Source: Sympetrum striolatum (taxonomy: Eukaryota > Arthropoda > Insecta > Odonata > Libellulidae). Taken from it: DNA of 64,000 bases. Numbering within the stretch: position 1 is the first letter of the stretch; the number at the start of each line of letters is the position of its first letter. This document shows positions 11,078 through 22,085 of the stretch, one piece after another. A model generated the notes under the pieces. It saw only the letters and a list, made by a program, of their open reading frames with translations, searched no databases and had not been told where the DNA came from. The position numbers and the translations under genes are program-made. The stretch covers positions 496,001 to 560,000 of the forward strand of contig CANPUZ010000059.1 in the NCBI GenBank assembly GCA_947579665.1, written 5' to 3'.

Positions 11078-11520
11078 TCTGAGTGAATTTCATCCACTAA
11101 TGTATGACAACAATCTAAGCAAACCTGAAGAAAACAAGCAAAATATAATATAGGACAAGTTGTTAGCATTGGACTTTTTGTAAATGTCTACAATCAATAC
11201 GTTTACGAGTGCTACTCACCAAATTTGCATTCTTAGCAGCACGATTATGAATCAAAAATTCGCTTGAAGCAGCACGATCCACACCACATGCATGTTGAAC
11301 CACTTTGTATAATCGATTGTGAAAATGGCTGCACGTCCCCACGCGAAATTTGAATTCGAATTTAGAACAGTGGAGAGAATCTCCGTTATGAATAGAAAGC
11401 CTGGAAAGCATTCCGATGGGATATCCGCCTCCGCTACACGATTTCATCATGATGACTTTGCAATTATAAAAAATTTTACCATTTATTTTTAGAATTTAAA
11501 ATTGGAAATAAAATTTCGCA
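11078..11520 (-). promoter_or_regulatory. 5' UTR exons and likely promoter of DUF4806-like gene
   Basis: On the minus strand an exon ends at 11220 with a strong donor (|GTGAGTAGC) and the next begins at 11124 after TTTTCTTCAG|. That places a 98-nt intron in the 5' UTR before the ATG at 11077. The region 11230-11520 is GC-richer than its surroundings and is the likely promoter/first exon. I see no clear TATA box. Two short upstream ATGs occur out of frame. Confidence 0.4.
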
Positions 11521-12160
11521 TGGAGACTTCTTTCGCCGGATGGAGTTTAGTGAACATATTCAATATTCATTCCAGAAGACATAGATCATTTGATTAATAT
11601 TATTTTCATATTTAAAATAATATGGAATTTTAAATGAATTTAAAAAATTAATAATGGAATATTTAAAATATAATGGAATTGGAACCATTATAATTAGATG
11701 CATTTCTACCTTATAAAGGAACAAACCCAATAATTGGAATGTTAGATGATCTCGAAACATTTGTAGAAACACATTTCATTTGCCATTTTCTAACTCCCCA
11801 CTCCGGAATTGATTATTGAAATATTAAGTCCAGAAACCAGCTTCATGTCTAAAAAAACACTTTCCGTAGAAGCCTGTTCAATCCCCTCGGACGACCACGA
11901 AACAAATTCAGTAAGTATATTTTCCTAGGGTTTTTTCACCCTTCAACATTATTGCAACTTTCTGTGGTTACTGTGTTAATATCCATGTAATATCTATACA
12001 ACATTAAATATGGACATAATGCTTTTTGGATATTGGTAAACCTTTATAGATATTGTTTAAATATTACTTGCTACTAGGGATAAACCTTTTTCTTACATAC
12101 CATAATGTATGGAACTCTTAAATCTATGAAATACACATAATAGTACTTATATTACTCAAA
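11521..12160. other. AT-rich intergenic DNA
   Basis: No gene is seen. 11570-11700 contains clustered near-palindromic AT words (TTTAAAATAATATGG and similar) that look like low-complexity DNA rather than defined element ends. Confidence 0.4.
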
Positions 12161-12189
12161 GTGGAGAAATTTATTGTACCCCAAAAAAA

Positions 12190-12345
12190 GACATCAGGCC
12201 AATGTCGGCAAGTGATGTCGGCTATTCTACCCAAAGCCAATGTTGGCCCAATGTCAGTTCTGCATCGGCTTAGGTCGGCCGACATTGCTGACACAAAACC
12301 GACATTGTGCCAACGTTGGCCCAATAAAGGATGCTGCCTGGGTAG
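12190..12345. repeat. GCCAATGTCGG-type degenerate repeat block
   Basis: Within about 150 bp the words CCAATGTCGGC, CCAATGTTGGCC, CCAATGTCAG, GCCGACATTG, CCGACATTGTG and CCAACGTTGGCC recur in both orientations. The block is a degenerate, partly palindromic repeat and is GC-richer than its flanks. It ends in CTGCCTGGGTAGG. It is probably part of an interspersed repeat; its ends cannot be set without other copies. Confidence 0.45.
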
Positions 12346-13872
12346 GTAAGCATAAGTTCATACCGGAATGCTTACGAAGATAATATAATAAAGTAATTTT
12401 TATAAATGGTTACTAAACGTTAATGAAGATCATTTTACTTCTTAACGGTAAGGTTTGCACTATTTCTTTCCAAAAATCATCATACTACAGCTGTCCTAGA
12501 TGCCCAACACAAGAGACATTTTTAAGTTATAGATAACCTAAAAGATAACAATGTAAAATAAACACTTGTGCAAATGACAACACCATAATACTTTGTGAAT
12601 ATTATAACTACATAAATATGTATACGTTATTTAGAAAGAAAACAGATGCCCACCCTAATTATTCGCGTAGCTATGTAAGAATTGATACCTATATGTTAAT
12701 AACTAATATAATGCCCAAATACCGCCTTAGAACGTAGTCATGTATTTAGGTGATAAAATACATATCCTTAAATTGTGGAAATAGTATAGTAGTAACAGAA
12801 ATTTCGCGTTTTCACCATTTTTACATCGATACACAATCGGGTTTTGCGAAATCTTAACGGTCCCAATACATAGCAAGATATTATCAAAATCAATATACCT
12901 ACCATTACTTTATCCAAGAAAATGCAAAGAATGTGACAGCATGATGATCACATGCAAAACAGTTAGTCAGATATCATGCAATTAAGCTTCATCTTCGCAA
13001 AAAAAAGGATTCAGATATAACGTTTAACGCAGGCCATGACATACAATGTGCGAAAAGTTAACTTCTCAAATCTCGCACAGCACTTTACGCCCCATGGTCG
13101 CCAATCTAACGATGTAACCATTAAGTTTAGCAAACCTTTTATTCCATTTAGAAAAAATGGATTTGGTTTCATGACATCTCGAATTCAATGGATCATTTTC
13201 TATTGATTTGGTTCTCTTCTAGATACTCTTGTGATAACTTAATTTTACCCTTATTTTATTTACTTCATCATAAGAGAGCAGAAGGATCCAATTGTAAAAA
13301 ACTATTATTTCTATTATATGTATTTAATTTTTCTTGTTTTTCACCTAGTATTCTTATAATATTAGATACAAATTTAAGCTTAATTATTACATGCCTATTT
13401 TTAAGCAAGTTATTAGTCACTAAAAGAGATTATGAGCAACATTTTCAAAATTGGATTGGCTAAACCGCTGAAGCAAAAGAGAGAGAAAGAAAATATAATT
13501 TCTATCTCTCTTGCACGCTGAGACAAGCAGTGCCATCTATTTTTCCCTGTGCATTTCAAAGGGGGATTTAGCGGCAGAAAAGGCGAAGGACCAATTTGAA
13601 ACAAATGACAGGGTGTTTACCATTGGCTAGTAGCTCGTTCCTTCTCGTTAAGAATCTATAAGGATTGGAAGTAGATGTTTATGGTTTAGTCACTCTAAAT
13701 CGTCATTTTGTGTTCTCCTCACCCTGACTATTTCATACTTTTCTCTATATCTGTTGTCTGTTGTAGTATTTGTTTCGTTGATAATAAGAACGGAGACATT
13801 CTATTCCCATTGTTCACAAGAATTAGAGGCTTAATATATTTGCCTCCAATTAATCTCTAATACTTTCCAAAT
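12346..13872. other. AT-rich intergenic DNA upstream of the ZAD gene
   Basis: I see no ORF or repeat ends that I can support. The last ~200 bp (13680-13872) should hold the promoter and 5' UTR of the ZAD gene. It is pyrimidine-rich and includes short CT tracts, but no clear TATA box. A short out-of-place GC-richer stretch at 13440-13620 is unexplained. Confidence 0.35.
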
Positions 13873-15512
13873 ATGGGAGAAATAGTTATTAACTGCTGTA
13901 GGCTTTGCCTGAAGGAGAACTATTCTCTCAATGATATCTTCTCTAGCCAGTCTCCAAGTGGCGATCTGGTCTACAGTGCATTGAACTTTGTATAGGATTT
14001 GCAGGTTAGTTTGTTGTGATATCTATTAGGTCACGTTGTTGTGTTACAAGTTTATGGTCCAAGAAACAACTCTCGGCTTTGTTCATGCATGTGTTCCTTT
14101 TTATTTCATTAGAATCTTGAATTTTATGTCTGACATATTTGTTTACTTTTATCTCATCGTTATTACCCACGAAAGGATATCGCCATTTCATGTTCATATT
14201 CAGAATAATTATTTACCATGAAACAATGCATCTTAAGTATATGTTTCATTTTAATTCTTGTGCCAATTGCTTACATAAATGATTTCTGCACGTTTCTCGG
14301 CAATTTACCTCCAGTGAGTAAATAGACATCGCTGTTACGTTTGATTTTCGTTAGTTGATGAAGCATTATCATTTCTAATCAATAGGTATGCCCCGGCGAC
14401 GGCCTGCCGCCCCGAATATGTTCTCTGTGTTTGTGGAAAGTGCAGGAATTCTACACCTATAAAAAGAATGTACATTTTGCTAAGGCAGAAATCGTCATAT
14501 TATTGAACGAGGTGAGTACTGATTAAAATACTCTTGAAATTTACTATTTTAGTTTTGATACGTATTCCCGTAGATCTTAAGTACATTCCGATAATTTATT
14601 GTACGTTAATTTACTTTTAGCTTTCCATGGGAGATTTCAGCAACAGAGAGAATAATGACATGTCCATAGAATCGGATTCTGCACATTTGGTAAGTTTATG
14701 GAAACGTATATTATCAAGGAAAGGTTTTGAAGTTCAAATCGATATAAGGGATAAATATGACATTCGCTGTATTCCTAAATGCTATATATTCGGCCCTTGT
14801 GGAATATAATTACAATACTTATAGGTGCCTTTGTTGTTGTTTAACGTGTATGTTATTATTTACAATTTTATAACTTTTAAATTTATAGGATATAAACTAG
14901 TTTGATTTATATATTACACTGCTTTTGGTGTTGAAATGGTTAATGAGCATCTCACAGTTACAGTTATTGAAAGTTTATTGAGAACTATGTAGAAATTATA
15001 ATTTTTTTCTAGGTTCCAGCTAATGAAGGAATTCATATTGAAGAGTGGCAGATGCCAAAAGAGTTAAAAAGAGAGGATATCAATATTGAGGTGAGTAAAA
15101 TATTTAATAGCTTTTCGACAATCAAATGTTATTTTCTGAATTTAATATATTCACATTACCATATGTTTCCTTTAGTGACAAGCAATTGAACCTGATATGC
15201 GTATTGACGAGAGCATTATGAATATTGATAATGGGTCAGGTTCGTCGAAAGTGGTGAGCATTGCATCTGTTGATAATTCTTTTAACTTTCACTGGAAAAT
15301 AATATCATATAAAAGATTCATTGGATGTTGCTTGAGATTTGACTTTGTTGGTGTACATATTGTGAAAACCCTTTCTTCCTATTAATTTCTTTTGATACAT
15401 CATTTAATCAACTTCAATTTGATTAAATTCAAAATAGGTATTACAAGGGCTGAACATAGAGGTGAAGCAAGAGGAGAGTGAGCCGATTAATGACAAAGTT
15501 CGTGCAATTCAG
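13873..15512 (+). pseudogene. ZAD-domain gene, six phase-0 exons, two in-frame stops
   Basis: Exons are 13873-14004, 14386-14511, 14621-14689, 15013-15090, 15176-15253 and 15438-15512. Each has GT/AG borders and every boundary is phase 0. Exon 1 starts ATG (MGEIVINCCRLCLKENYSLN) and exon 2 gives VCPGDGLPPRICSLCLWKVQ. Together they form the ZAD zinc-binding fold: Cys pairs CRLC and CSLC, plus the usual LPxxIC. ZAD proteins are insect nuclear factors that dimerise through this domain and bind DNA with C2H2 fingers. Exons 3-6 are short acidic linkers, with IEVKQEES in exon 6 a SUMO-consensus-like site. TAG at 13993-13995 and TGA at 15176-15178 interrupt the frame. No C2H2 exon was found; the next 1-2 kb hold LINE fragments. 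A relic or truncated duplicate is most likely. Confidence 0.7.
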
Positions 15513-16005
15513 GTAATTACCATAATGTTTTAGTAATTATCATATATCTTCTATTATTATTTATCAACTTTGTTTGTGAAATATGTCAATTACTCTGTGT
15601 CATATAGTTAAGGGTTTCTGTGAGAAAAATAATATACCGGGAAAACTTAAAACTATAAAGTAGATATTAATGTTGATGTTTTGGAAAGAAATCTTAAGAA
15701 TATAACTTGAAGAAGAATGGAAGGAATATATTTTGAGAAAAAATAGTAATCAGATTTCAGTTTCAGCTTATATGGTTGTCTATGTTTCAGTGAATATGGG
15801 CTCCTGTTATTCTTTGAGAGCTTCAACAGCAATTAAATATGTGTGTAAGGTTCATTTTTTACTTAAAAAAGGATGATCGTATTATTCCTTACTTTGTCAA
15901 TCCTGCATGGCTAAAGGTATAAAGTAGAAAAAAAATATATGCTTGGATCATATTTGTATAGTATTTATAGATATAAAAAATCGGAATCCTTGTATCGATT
16001 TTTAG
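15513..16005. other. AT-rich sequence, probable intron remnant
   Basis: It follows the donor GTAATT at 15513. No further linker exon or zinc-finger exon was found before the LINE fragments that start at about 16010. Confidence 0.35.
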
Positions 16006-16009
16006 GGAT

Positions 16010-16200
16010 AAAAAGTCTAAAATAACAACCAGAATGGCTCTCGACTACTTACTCATCCCACAAAACAGAACCACTGTATACCTAACATCTTTTTTTATTG
16101 CTGTGACAAAGCTATGGAATAGCATTCCTAATAATATTAAATATTCTAATTCATTGTCTGTTTTAAAAAACTAATTATTTCATTCTCTTTTTGCATTAGA
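16010..16200 (+). mobile_element. CR1/jockey-like LINE, RT C-terminal scrap
   Basis: The plus strand encodes, with stops upstream, FFIAVTKLWNSIPNNIKYSN followed by SLSVFKKLI. This is the LWNSLPxxI...SLxxFKxxL signature at the C-terminus of CR1/jockey-type reverse transcriptases. The fragment is short and decayed and does not reach a recognisable 3' tail. Confidence 0.6.
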
Positions 16201-16334
16201 AACAGAATTATATGCCATTCAAGCCATGGCGTTACATAAAATGTCTATTATTTTTTATAATATAAATGTATCTGCAGTTTAATTTAATTAATAATGAGCT
16301 GTCTTGTATTTGTATTTCTTTCCTGTTTGCAATG

Positions 16335-17086
16335 ATGTTAGAGTTAATTTCAGTGGGGGAAATACTAGCCAGAGGGGAGTAGCTGTAGTGTTGGATAAGA
16401 AAGGGGGAGAATATGTGATAGCCACCAAGCTAATAAGCGATCAGGTTATGTCGGTAGAAGTAAAGTCTGTTTCGTTAATCACAGTTATAGTTCAGGTGTA
16501 TTTGCCCACTAGTGATTACAGTGATGATGATGTATATATGGTCTATGGACAAATACAGGAGGTTATGGGAAGGGTAAAGGAAAATAAGAATCTCAATGTT
16601 ATGGGAGACTGCAACGCAGTAGTCGGGCAAGGCAAAGATGCGGAAGAGGTGGCAGAGTTTGGTTTAGGGAAAAGGAATGACAGAGGATAGAAACTGATTG
16701 ACTTTTGCAAAAGAAATAATCTCTGCATCACAAACACACTCTTTCAGGACCACAACAGTCGATGGTACCCATGGAAAAAGCTCGGGGATACAGATAGGTA
16801 CCAAATTGATTACATTTTGGTGAGAAAGATGTTTAGAAATAGTGTTAAAAACACGCAAGGTTTACCAGGTGCTGATGTTGACTCGGATCATAACCCGGCC
16901 ATGATGAATACAGAGCTTATTTTTAAAAAGGTCATTAGAGCAAAACGTATACCAAAATGGAATTTAGAATATCTAAGGGGTGGGAAGTCTAAAGAATTTC
17001 AAGAGTCAGTCAGCATGGCTCTTGATAGTAAAGAGAGGGAACTAACCACTACAAGAAATGGGAAAAGTAATGCAACTCAATACTAA
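16335..17086 (+). mobile_element. RTE-like LINE endonuclease fragment
   Basis: The translation shows an apurinic-type endonuclease of RTE-like LINEs in order: RGVAVVLDKKGGEY, then VQVYLPTSDYSDDDV, then NVMGDCNAVVGQGK (catalytic GDxNA), GLGKRNDRG, then after an in-frame TAG at 16688-16690 LIDFCKRNNLCITNTLFQDH, YQIDYILVRK and the terminal DSDHNPAMM (Asp-His catalytic pair). The downstream segment KRIPKWNLEYL is the start of the linker to RT. Everything 3' of it is missing, and the composite repeat array starts at about 17095. It would nick target DNA for reverse transcription if intact. Confidence 0.85.
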
Positions 17087-17094
17087 TATGCATT

Positions 17095-17732
17095 ACTCAA
17101 TATATGCAACATAATAGAAGATATTAATCTTTAACTATGTGCGAAAATTCAAGCAGAAATATTGGCTGCAACTGCCTCAAGCGAAGTCTTACTTTTCCCT
17201 TATATTCCTTATGATAGAAATGTTAATGTGCTCTGGCATCGAACCCAGGAATATTACGGTCTTATGAAAATTTTTTTCTTAAACCAATTCTCACCTAACA
17301 CATTTCGGCTAAGCACAAATTTCCTATTATTTCGAGAAGTGCGTCAAAAAAAAATAATGAAAAACAGCTCCCATGTATTTTAAAGGGCAGTTCTTTGCAT
17401 CGTCCTAGCATCGAACCTAGAATATTTTTTGTGAAAATCATTGATGTTTTCCAAAGTCCAAGACCATAAGTATAGGCACCTTGAGTTTTATTTCTCTACC
17501 TATCCGATAAGTTTTTTTTCAAAATTTCCGAAAATCACGGCAATGCATTTAAATGGGAAAAATCTGGACTTTGGGGCCCTCTGGAATTGAACCTATGACA
17601 CTGAGGATCAAAGTCGCTTTTTTCCTGAGGGTTTCACGTTATGGCCAATACGTCATAAAACTTTCAAGGCAATGACGCTTGTAGTTTAGCCTGCGAATTT
17701 GTATCCTATCTATACAGCTATATAGCTATATG
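17095..17732 (+). repeat. Composite B-box repeat, copy 1 (5'-truncated)
   Basis: It begins inside an A-type monomer and continues through monomers with motifs at about 17240 (B type), 17409 (C type, CTAGCATCGAACCTAG) and 17581 (D type, CTGGAATTGAACCTATGACA). It then runs into AT-rich hairpin DNA (17700-17732). Spacings are 169 and 172 bp. See the findings for the family description. Confidence 0.75.
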
Positions 17733-18930
17733 GCTATACGAGTAAAATGTTGCTTGCATACTGCAAGCAGATCGACAACACTATTTTCATTTCGGCATCA
17801 TATCGGGACGGCCATCAAAAGAAAAAAATGGATTGAAATTTTTCTTAAAATTCGCTGAAATTTCATCGTCTGGCATCGAACCCGGGTCTTTACTGTGAAC
17901 TTACTATGCAGCACAATAGAACATAACCATCTCTAGCTAAGTGTGAAAATTTAAGCAGAAATATGGGCTACAATTGCCTCAAAAGACGTTCTAATTTTCA
18001 CGAATTTAAATGGTACTCTGGATCCGAACCAAGGACGATCTTGGAAATCTAAAACGTGTTTCTGAAAGTTATTCATGGTCTCTATCTATATGCCCAAATT
18101 CAAGTTTCTATATTATTGGGAAAGGTATCAATATAATTCCTAAAAATCGGATCAACTTCTGATTGCAGAGACACCTGGTGTCGAACCCAGGAGATATTGT
18201 AAGTTGTGAATACACAGTTTGATTTGTAAAGACTTGCTCTTCTATCATGCAAAGTTTCAAGTCGATGGCATGCCGGAAAGTACCTAAATTTTGTTTCCGT
18301 TATCTCCGTAAGAAAGGCATTGAGGAATATAAATGTCCCTCAGGGATCGAACCAAGGACCATAAGCAAATATGTAAAATTTGATTATGATATATTTTTAT
18401 GGTATCTAACCTCATACAGAATTTCTAGTTTCTATGCCATCGGAAAAGGGTCCAAAAAAAATCTTAAAAATCGCCACAATGCATTTTAAACGGCCGATTT
18501 TTGCCCCGACCTACCATCAAACCAAGGATAATATTCGTAGATGTCTTTATGGTTTACTTTAGATATGCACGGCATCTAGCGATCTCTTGAATTTCAAATC
18601 TCTCCTTTTCCGGGAAGTGCCTCAAAAAAATTTTCGAAAATCCCCTCCATGTAATCTTATGGGGAAAATCGCGACTTTTGGGCCTTCTGGAATCGAACCC
18701 ATGACACCGAGGTTCAAAGTCGGCTTTTTCCTGGAGGTTACACGTCATGGCCATAACGTGGTAAAAATTTCAAAACAGTGGCACTTGTGGAACATGGTTA
18801 GAATTTTGATCCCCTATATATATATAGGTATATCCGGAGAAGCGTCTATATATTATGGCTATATATATGAATGAATCCGGAGAAGCACCTATATATAATA
18901 GATATATAGATGCTTCTCTGGATTCATTCA
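17733..18930 (+). repeat. Composite B-box repeat, copy 2
   Basis: It starts with the 5' cap CGAGTAAAATGTTGCTTGC and the hairpin GCTTGCATACTGCAAGC. Monomer motifs follow at about 17877, 18018, 18180, 18345, 18517 and 18690, spaced 141-173 bp. The middle monomers (18018-18517) are variant types not present in copies 3, 7 and 8. It ends with a D-type monomer and the cap GAATCCGGAGAAGC, which is repeated in inverted form at about 18815-18930 to make a long hairpin. Confidence 0.8.
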
Positions 18931-20458
18931 TGTATACAAGTAAAATGTAGCTTGCATACTGCAAGCAGATCAACAACACCAATTTCATTTCAACACCACC
19001 TTCATATCGGGACAGTTCTCAAAAAAAAAAAAAGCATTGAAAATATTCTTAAAATTCACTGCAACTTAATCGTCTGGCATCAAACCCAAGCCTTCCTGGT
19101 GAACTTACTATGCAGTACTACAGAAGATCACCATCTCTAACTATGTGTGAAAATTCAAGCAGAAATATTGACTGCAACTGCCTCAAATGACGTCCTACTT
19201 TTCATATACATACCTTATGTGAGAAATTGTTATGTGCTCGGGCAACGAACCCAGAAACAGCATGGTCTTATCTATTTTTTTTTCTTAAACCAAGTCTCAA
19301 TAAACATCTTCTATCTAAGCATGAACCTCCTATCATTTCGATAAGTGCATCAAAATAAATAATGAAACCTCTACAATGTATTTTAAATGGGGGATATATT
19401 TACCACCTGGCTTCGAACCCGGGTCCTTCTGGTAATATTTTATATGCAGCACAACAGAAGATCAACACCTCTAACTATGTGTGAAATTTCAAGCAGAAAT
19501 ATTGGGTGCAACTGCCTCAAACGACGTCCTACTTTTCCCATGTATTCCTTATGAGAGAAAATTTAATGTGCTCTGGCATTGAACCAAGGAATTGTACGGG
19601 CTTATGAAAATCTTTTTCTAAAATCAATTCTTTTTATACATCTTCCAGCCGAGCACGAACTTCCTATCATTTTGATAAGTGCATCAAAAAATAATGAAAT
19701 ACTAACCCAATGTATTTTAAACGGGAGACATATTTGCCGCCCGGCATCGAACCCGGGTCTTTCTGGTAATACTTTCTATGCAGCACTAAAGAAGATCACA
19801 TTCTTTAACCATATGCGAATATTCAAGCAGAAATATTGGCTGCAACTGCCTCAAACGACGACTTACTTTTCCCTTATATTCCTTATGAGAGAAATGTTAA
19901 TGTGCTCTGGCATCGAACCCAGGAATATAACTGGCTCATTAAATTTTTTTCTTAATCAAATTCTTAATATATATCTTCTAGGTGAGCAAAAAGTTCCTTA
20001 CATACCGATAAGTGCATCAAAAAAATTAATGAAAAACTATCCCCATGCATTTTAAACGGCCGATTTTTGCCTCGACCTAGCATCGAACCCAGGATATTTT
20101 CCGTAAACTCATTTATGTTTTCGATAGATAATGACCATATATATAGGCTCCCTGAGTTTCGATTTTCTACCTATCCGGTAAGTATATTTTTTTAATTCCC
20201 GAAAATCAAAGCAATGTATTTAAACGGGAAAAATCAGGACTTTGGGGCCCTCTGGAATCGAACCCATGACACTGAGGTTCAAATTCGCAATTTTTCTGGC
20301 AGTTACACGTAATGGCCAATACGTCGTTAAAATTTCATATCAATGACGCTTGTAGTTTAGCCTGTGAATTTGTATCCTCTCTATCTATCTATATACATGA
20401 ATGAATCCGGAGAAGCATCTATATATAATAGATAGACGCTTCTCCGGATATACGTATA
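18931..20458 (+). repeat. Composite B-box repeat, copy 3 (longest)
   Basis: It starts with the 5' cap (ACAAGTAAAATGTAGCTTGC). Eight monomers follow with motifs at about 19076, 19243, 19412, 19577, 19745, 19912, 20080 and 20256, spaced 165-176 bp. The order is A-B-A-B-A-B-C-D, so the A-B pair (about 335 bp) is present three times. The copy ends at GAATGAATCCGGAGAAGC (about 20400) plus its inverted partner near 20440. Confidence 0.85.
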
Positions 20459-20975
20459 TATATATATATACGAGTAAAATGTAGCTTGCATACTGCAAGC
20501 AGATCAGCAATACTAATTTCATATCGGCATCATATCGGGACAGTCCTCAAAAGAGATACAAATGGGATTGAAATTTTCCTTAAAATTCGATGAAATTTCA
20601 TCGTCTGGCATTGAACCCGGGTCTTACTGGTAAACTTACTATGCAGCACAATAGAAGCTCACCATCTCTAACTATGTGTGAAAATTCAAGCAGAAATATT
20701 GTCTACAACTGCCTCAAAAGACGTTCTAATTATCACGATTGTAAATGGCTCTCCATAATCTCCATAAGAAATGCTTTGAGGAATGTAAATGGCTCTCTGG
20801 GATCGAACCAAGAACCATCAGCGAATATGTAAAATTTGATTATTAAATATATTTATGATCTCCAACTCCATGCCGAATTTCTAGATTCCATGCCATCGGA
20901 AAAGGGCCGAAAAAAAATCTTAAATATCGCCACAATGCATTTTAAACGGCCGATTTTTGCCTTGACCTAGCATTA
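20459..20975 (+). repeat. Composite B-box repeat, copy 4 (3'-truncated)
   Basis: The 5' cap is at about 20468, with monomer motifs at about 20608 and 20800. The GGCCGATTTTTGCC segment that precedes C-type motifs is at 20950. The copy breaks off at about 20975, where it joins an inverted copy. Confidence 0.75.
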
Positions 20976-21592
20976 TTGTTGTCGATCTGCTTGCAGTAAA
21001 TCTGCTGCAGCAGAAATTAAGAACTCACTCTATGTGATGCCTACAAAATATTTGTGATCTTCTATTATGTTGCATAGGAAGTAATACCAGAAAGATCCGG
21101 GTTCGATGCTGGGCGGCAAATTTATCTCCTGTTTAAAATACATTGGGTTAATATTTCATTATTTTTTTGATGCACTTATCGAAATGATAGGACGTTCGTA
21201 CTTGGCTGGAAGATGTATGAAAAGAATTGGTTTTAGAAAAAAATTCTATTAGCCTGTAAAATTCCTGGGTTCGATGCCAGAGCACATTAGCATTTCTCTC
21301 ATAAGGAATATAATGGAAAAGTGAGACGTCGTTTGAGGCAAGTGGAGTTAATATTTCTACTTGAATTTTCACACATAGTTACAGATGGTGATCTTCTATG
21401 GTGCTGCAAAGTGAGTTTGACTGGCAAGACCTGGGTTCCATGCCAGACGAATAATTTACAGCGGAAATTAAGAATATTTTCCATCCATTTTTTTTGCTTT
21501 TGAGCACTCACTATATGTGATGCCGACAAAAAAATTGTGTTATCTATGTGCTTGCAGTATGCAAGTAACATTTTACTCGTAATAGATATAGA
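20976..21592 (-). repeat. Composite B-box repeat, copy 5 (inverted)
   Basis: The same family is in reverse orientation: motifs read GGGTTCGATGC at about 21100, GGGTTCGATGCCAG at 21268 and GGGTTCCATGCCAG at 21432. The reversed 5' cap CATTTTACTCG lies at about 21570. The left end has the reversed hairpin word CTGCTTGCAG but is degenerate. Junctions with copies 4 and 6 are head-to-tail reversals. Confidence 0.75.
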
Positions 21593-22085
21593 CGCTTCTC
21601 CGGATATACCTATATATATATATATATATATATATACGACTAAAATGTAGCTTGCAAACTGCAGGCAGATCTGCAATACTAATTTTATATCGGCATCATA
21701 TCGGGACGGTCCTCAAAAGAAAAAAAAAGGATTGAAATTTTTCTTAAAATTCGCTGAAATTTCATCGTCTGGATTCGAACCCGGGTCATACTGGTGAACT
21801 TACTATGCAGCTCAATAGAAGATCAACATCTCTAAATATGTGTGAAAATTCAAGCAGAAATATTGGCTACAACTACCTCAAAAGACGTTCTAATTTTCAC
21901 CAATCTAAATGGCTCTCTGGATTCGAACCAAGGAAGATCATGGAAATCTAAAACACGATTTTTAAATGTATCTATGATTTAATCTACATGCCTAATTTCA
22001 AGTTTCTATATTGTTGGGAAAGGGTTCAAAATAATTATTGAAAATCGGATCAGTTACTGATTGTAGAGACGCCTTTTTACTGTTT
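21593..22085 (+). repeat. Composite B-box repeat, copy 6 (3'-truncated)
   Basis: An AT dinucleotide run leads into the 5' cap at about 21636 (CGACTAAAATGTAGCTTGC). Motifs lie at about 21772 and 21920, and the copy then resembles the start of copy 2's variant monomers. It ends at about 22085 in the middle of a monomer. Confidence 0.75.

Noticed and set aside
11163..11450. 95-codon minus-strand ORF
   Set aside because: It overlaps the inferred 5' UTR exon and donor of the DUF4806-like gene and has no domain.
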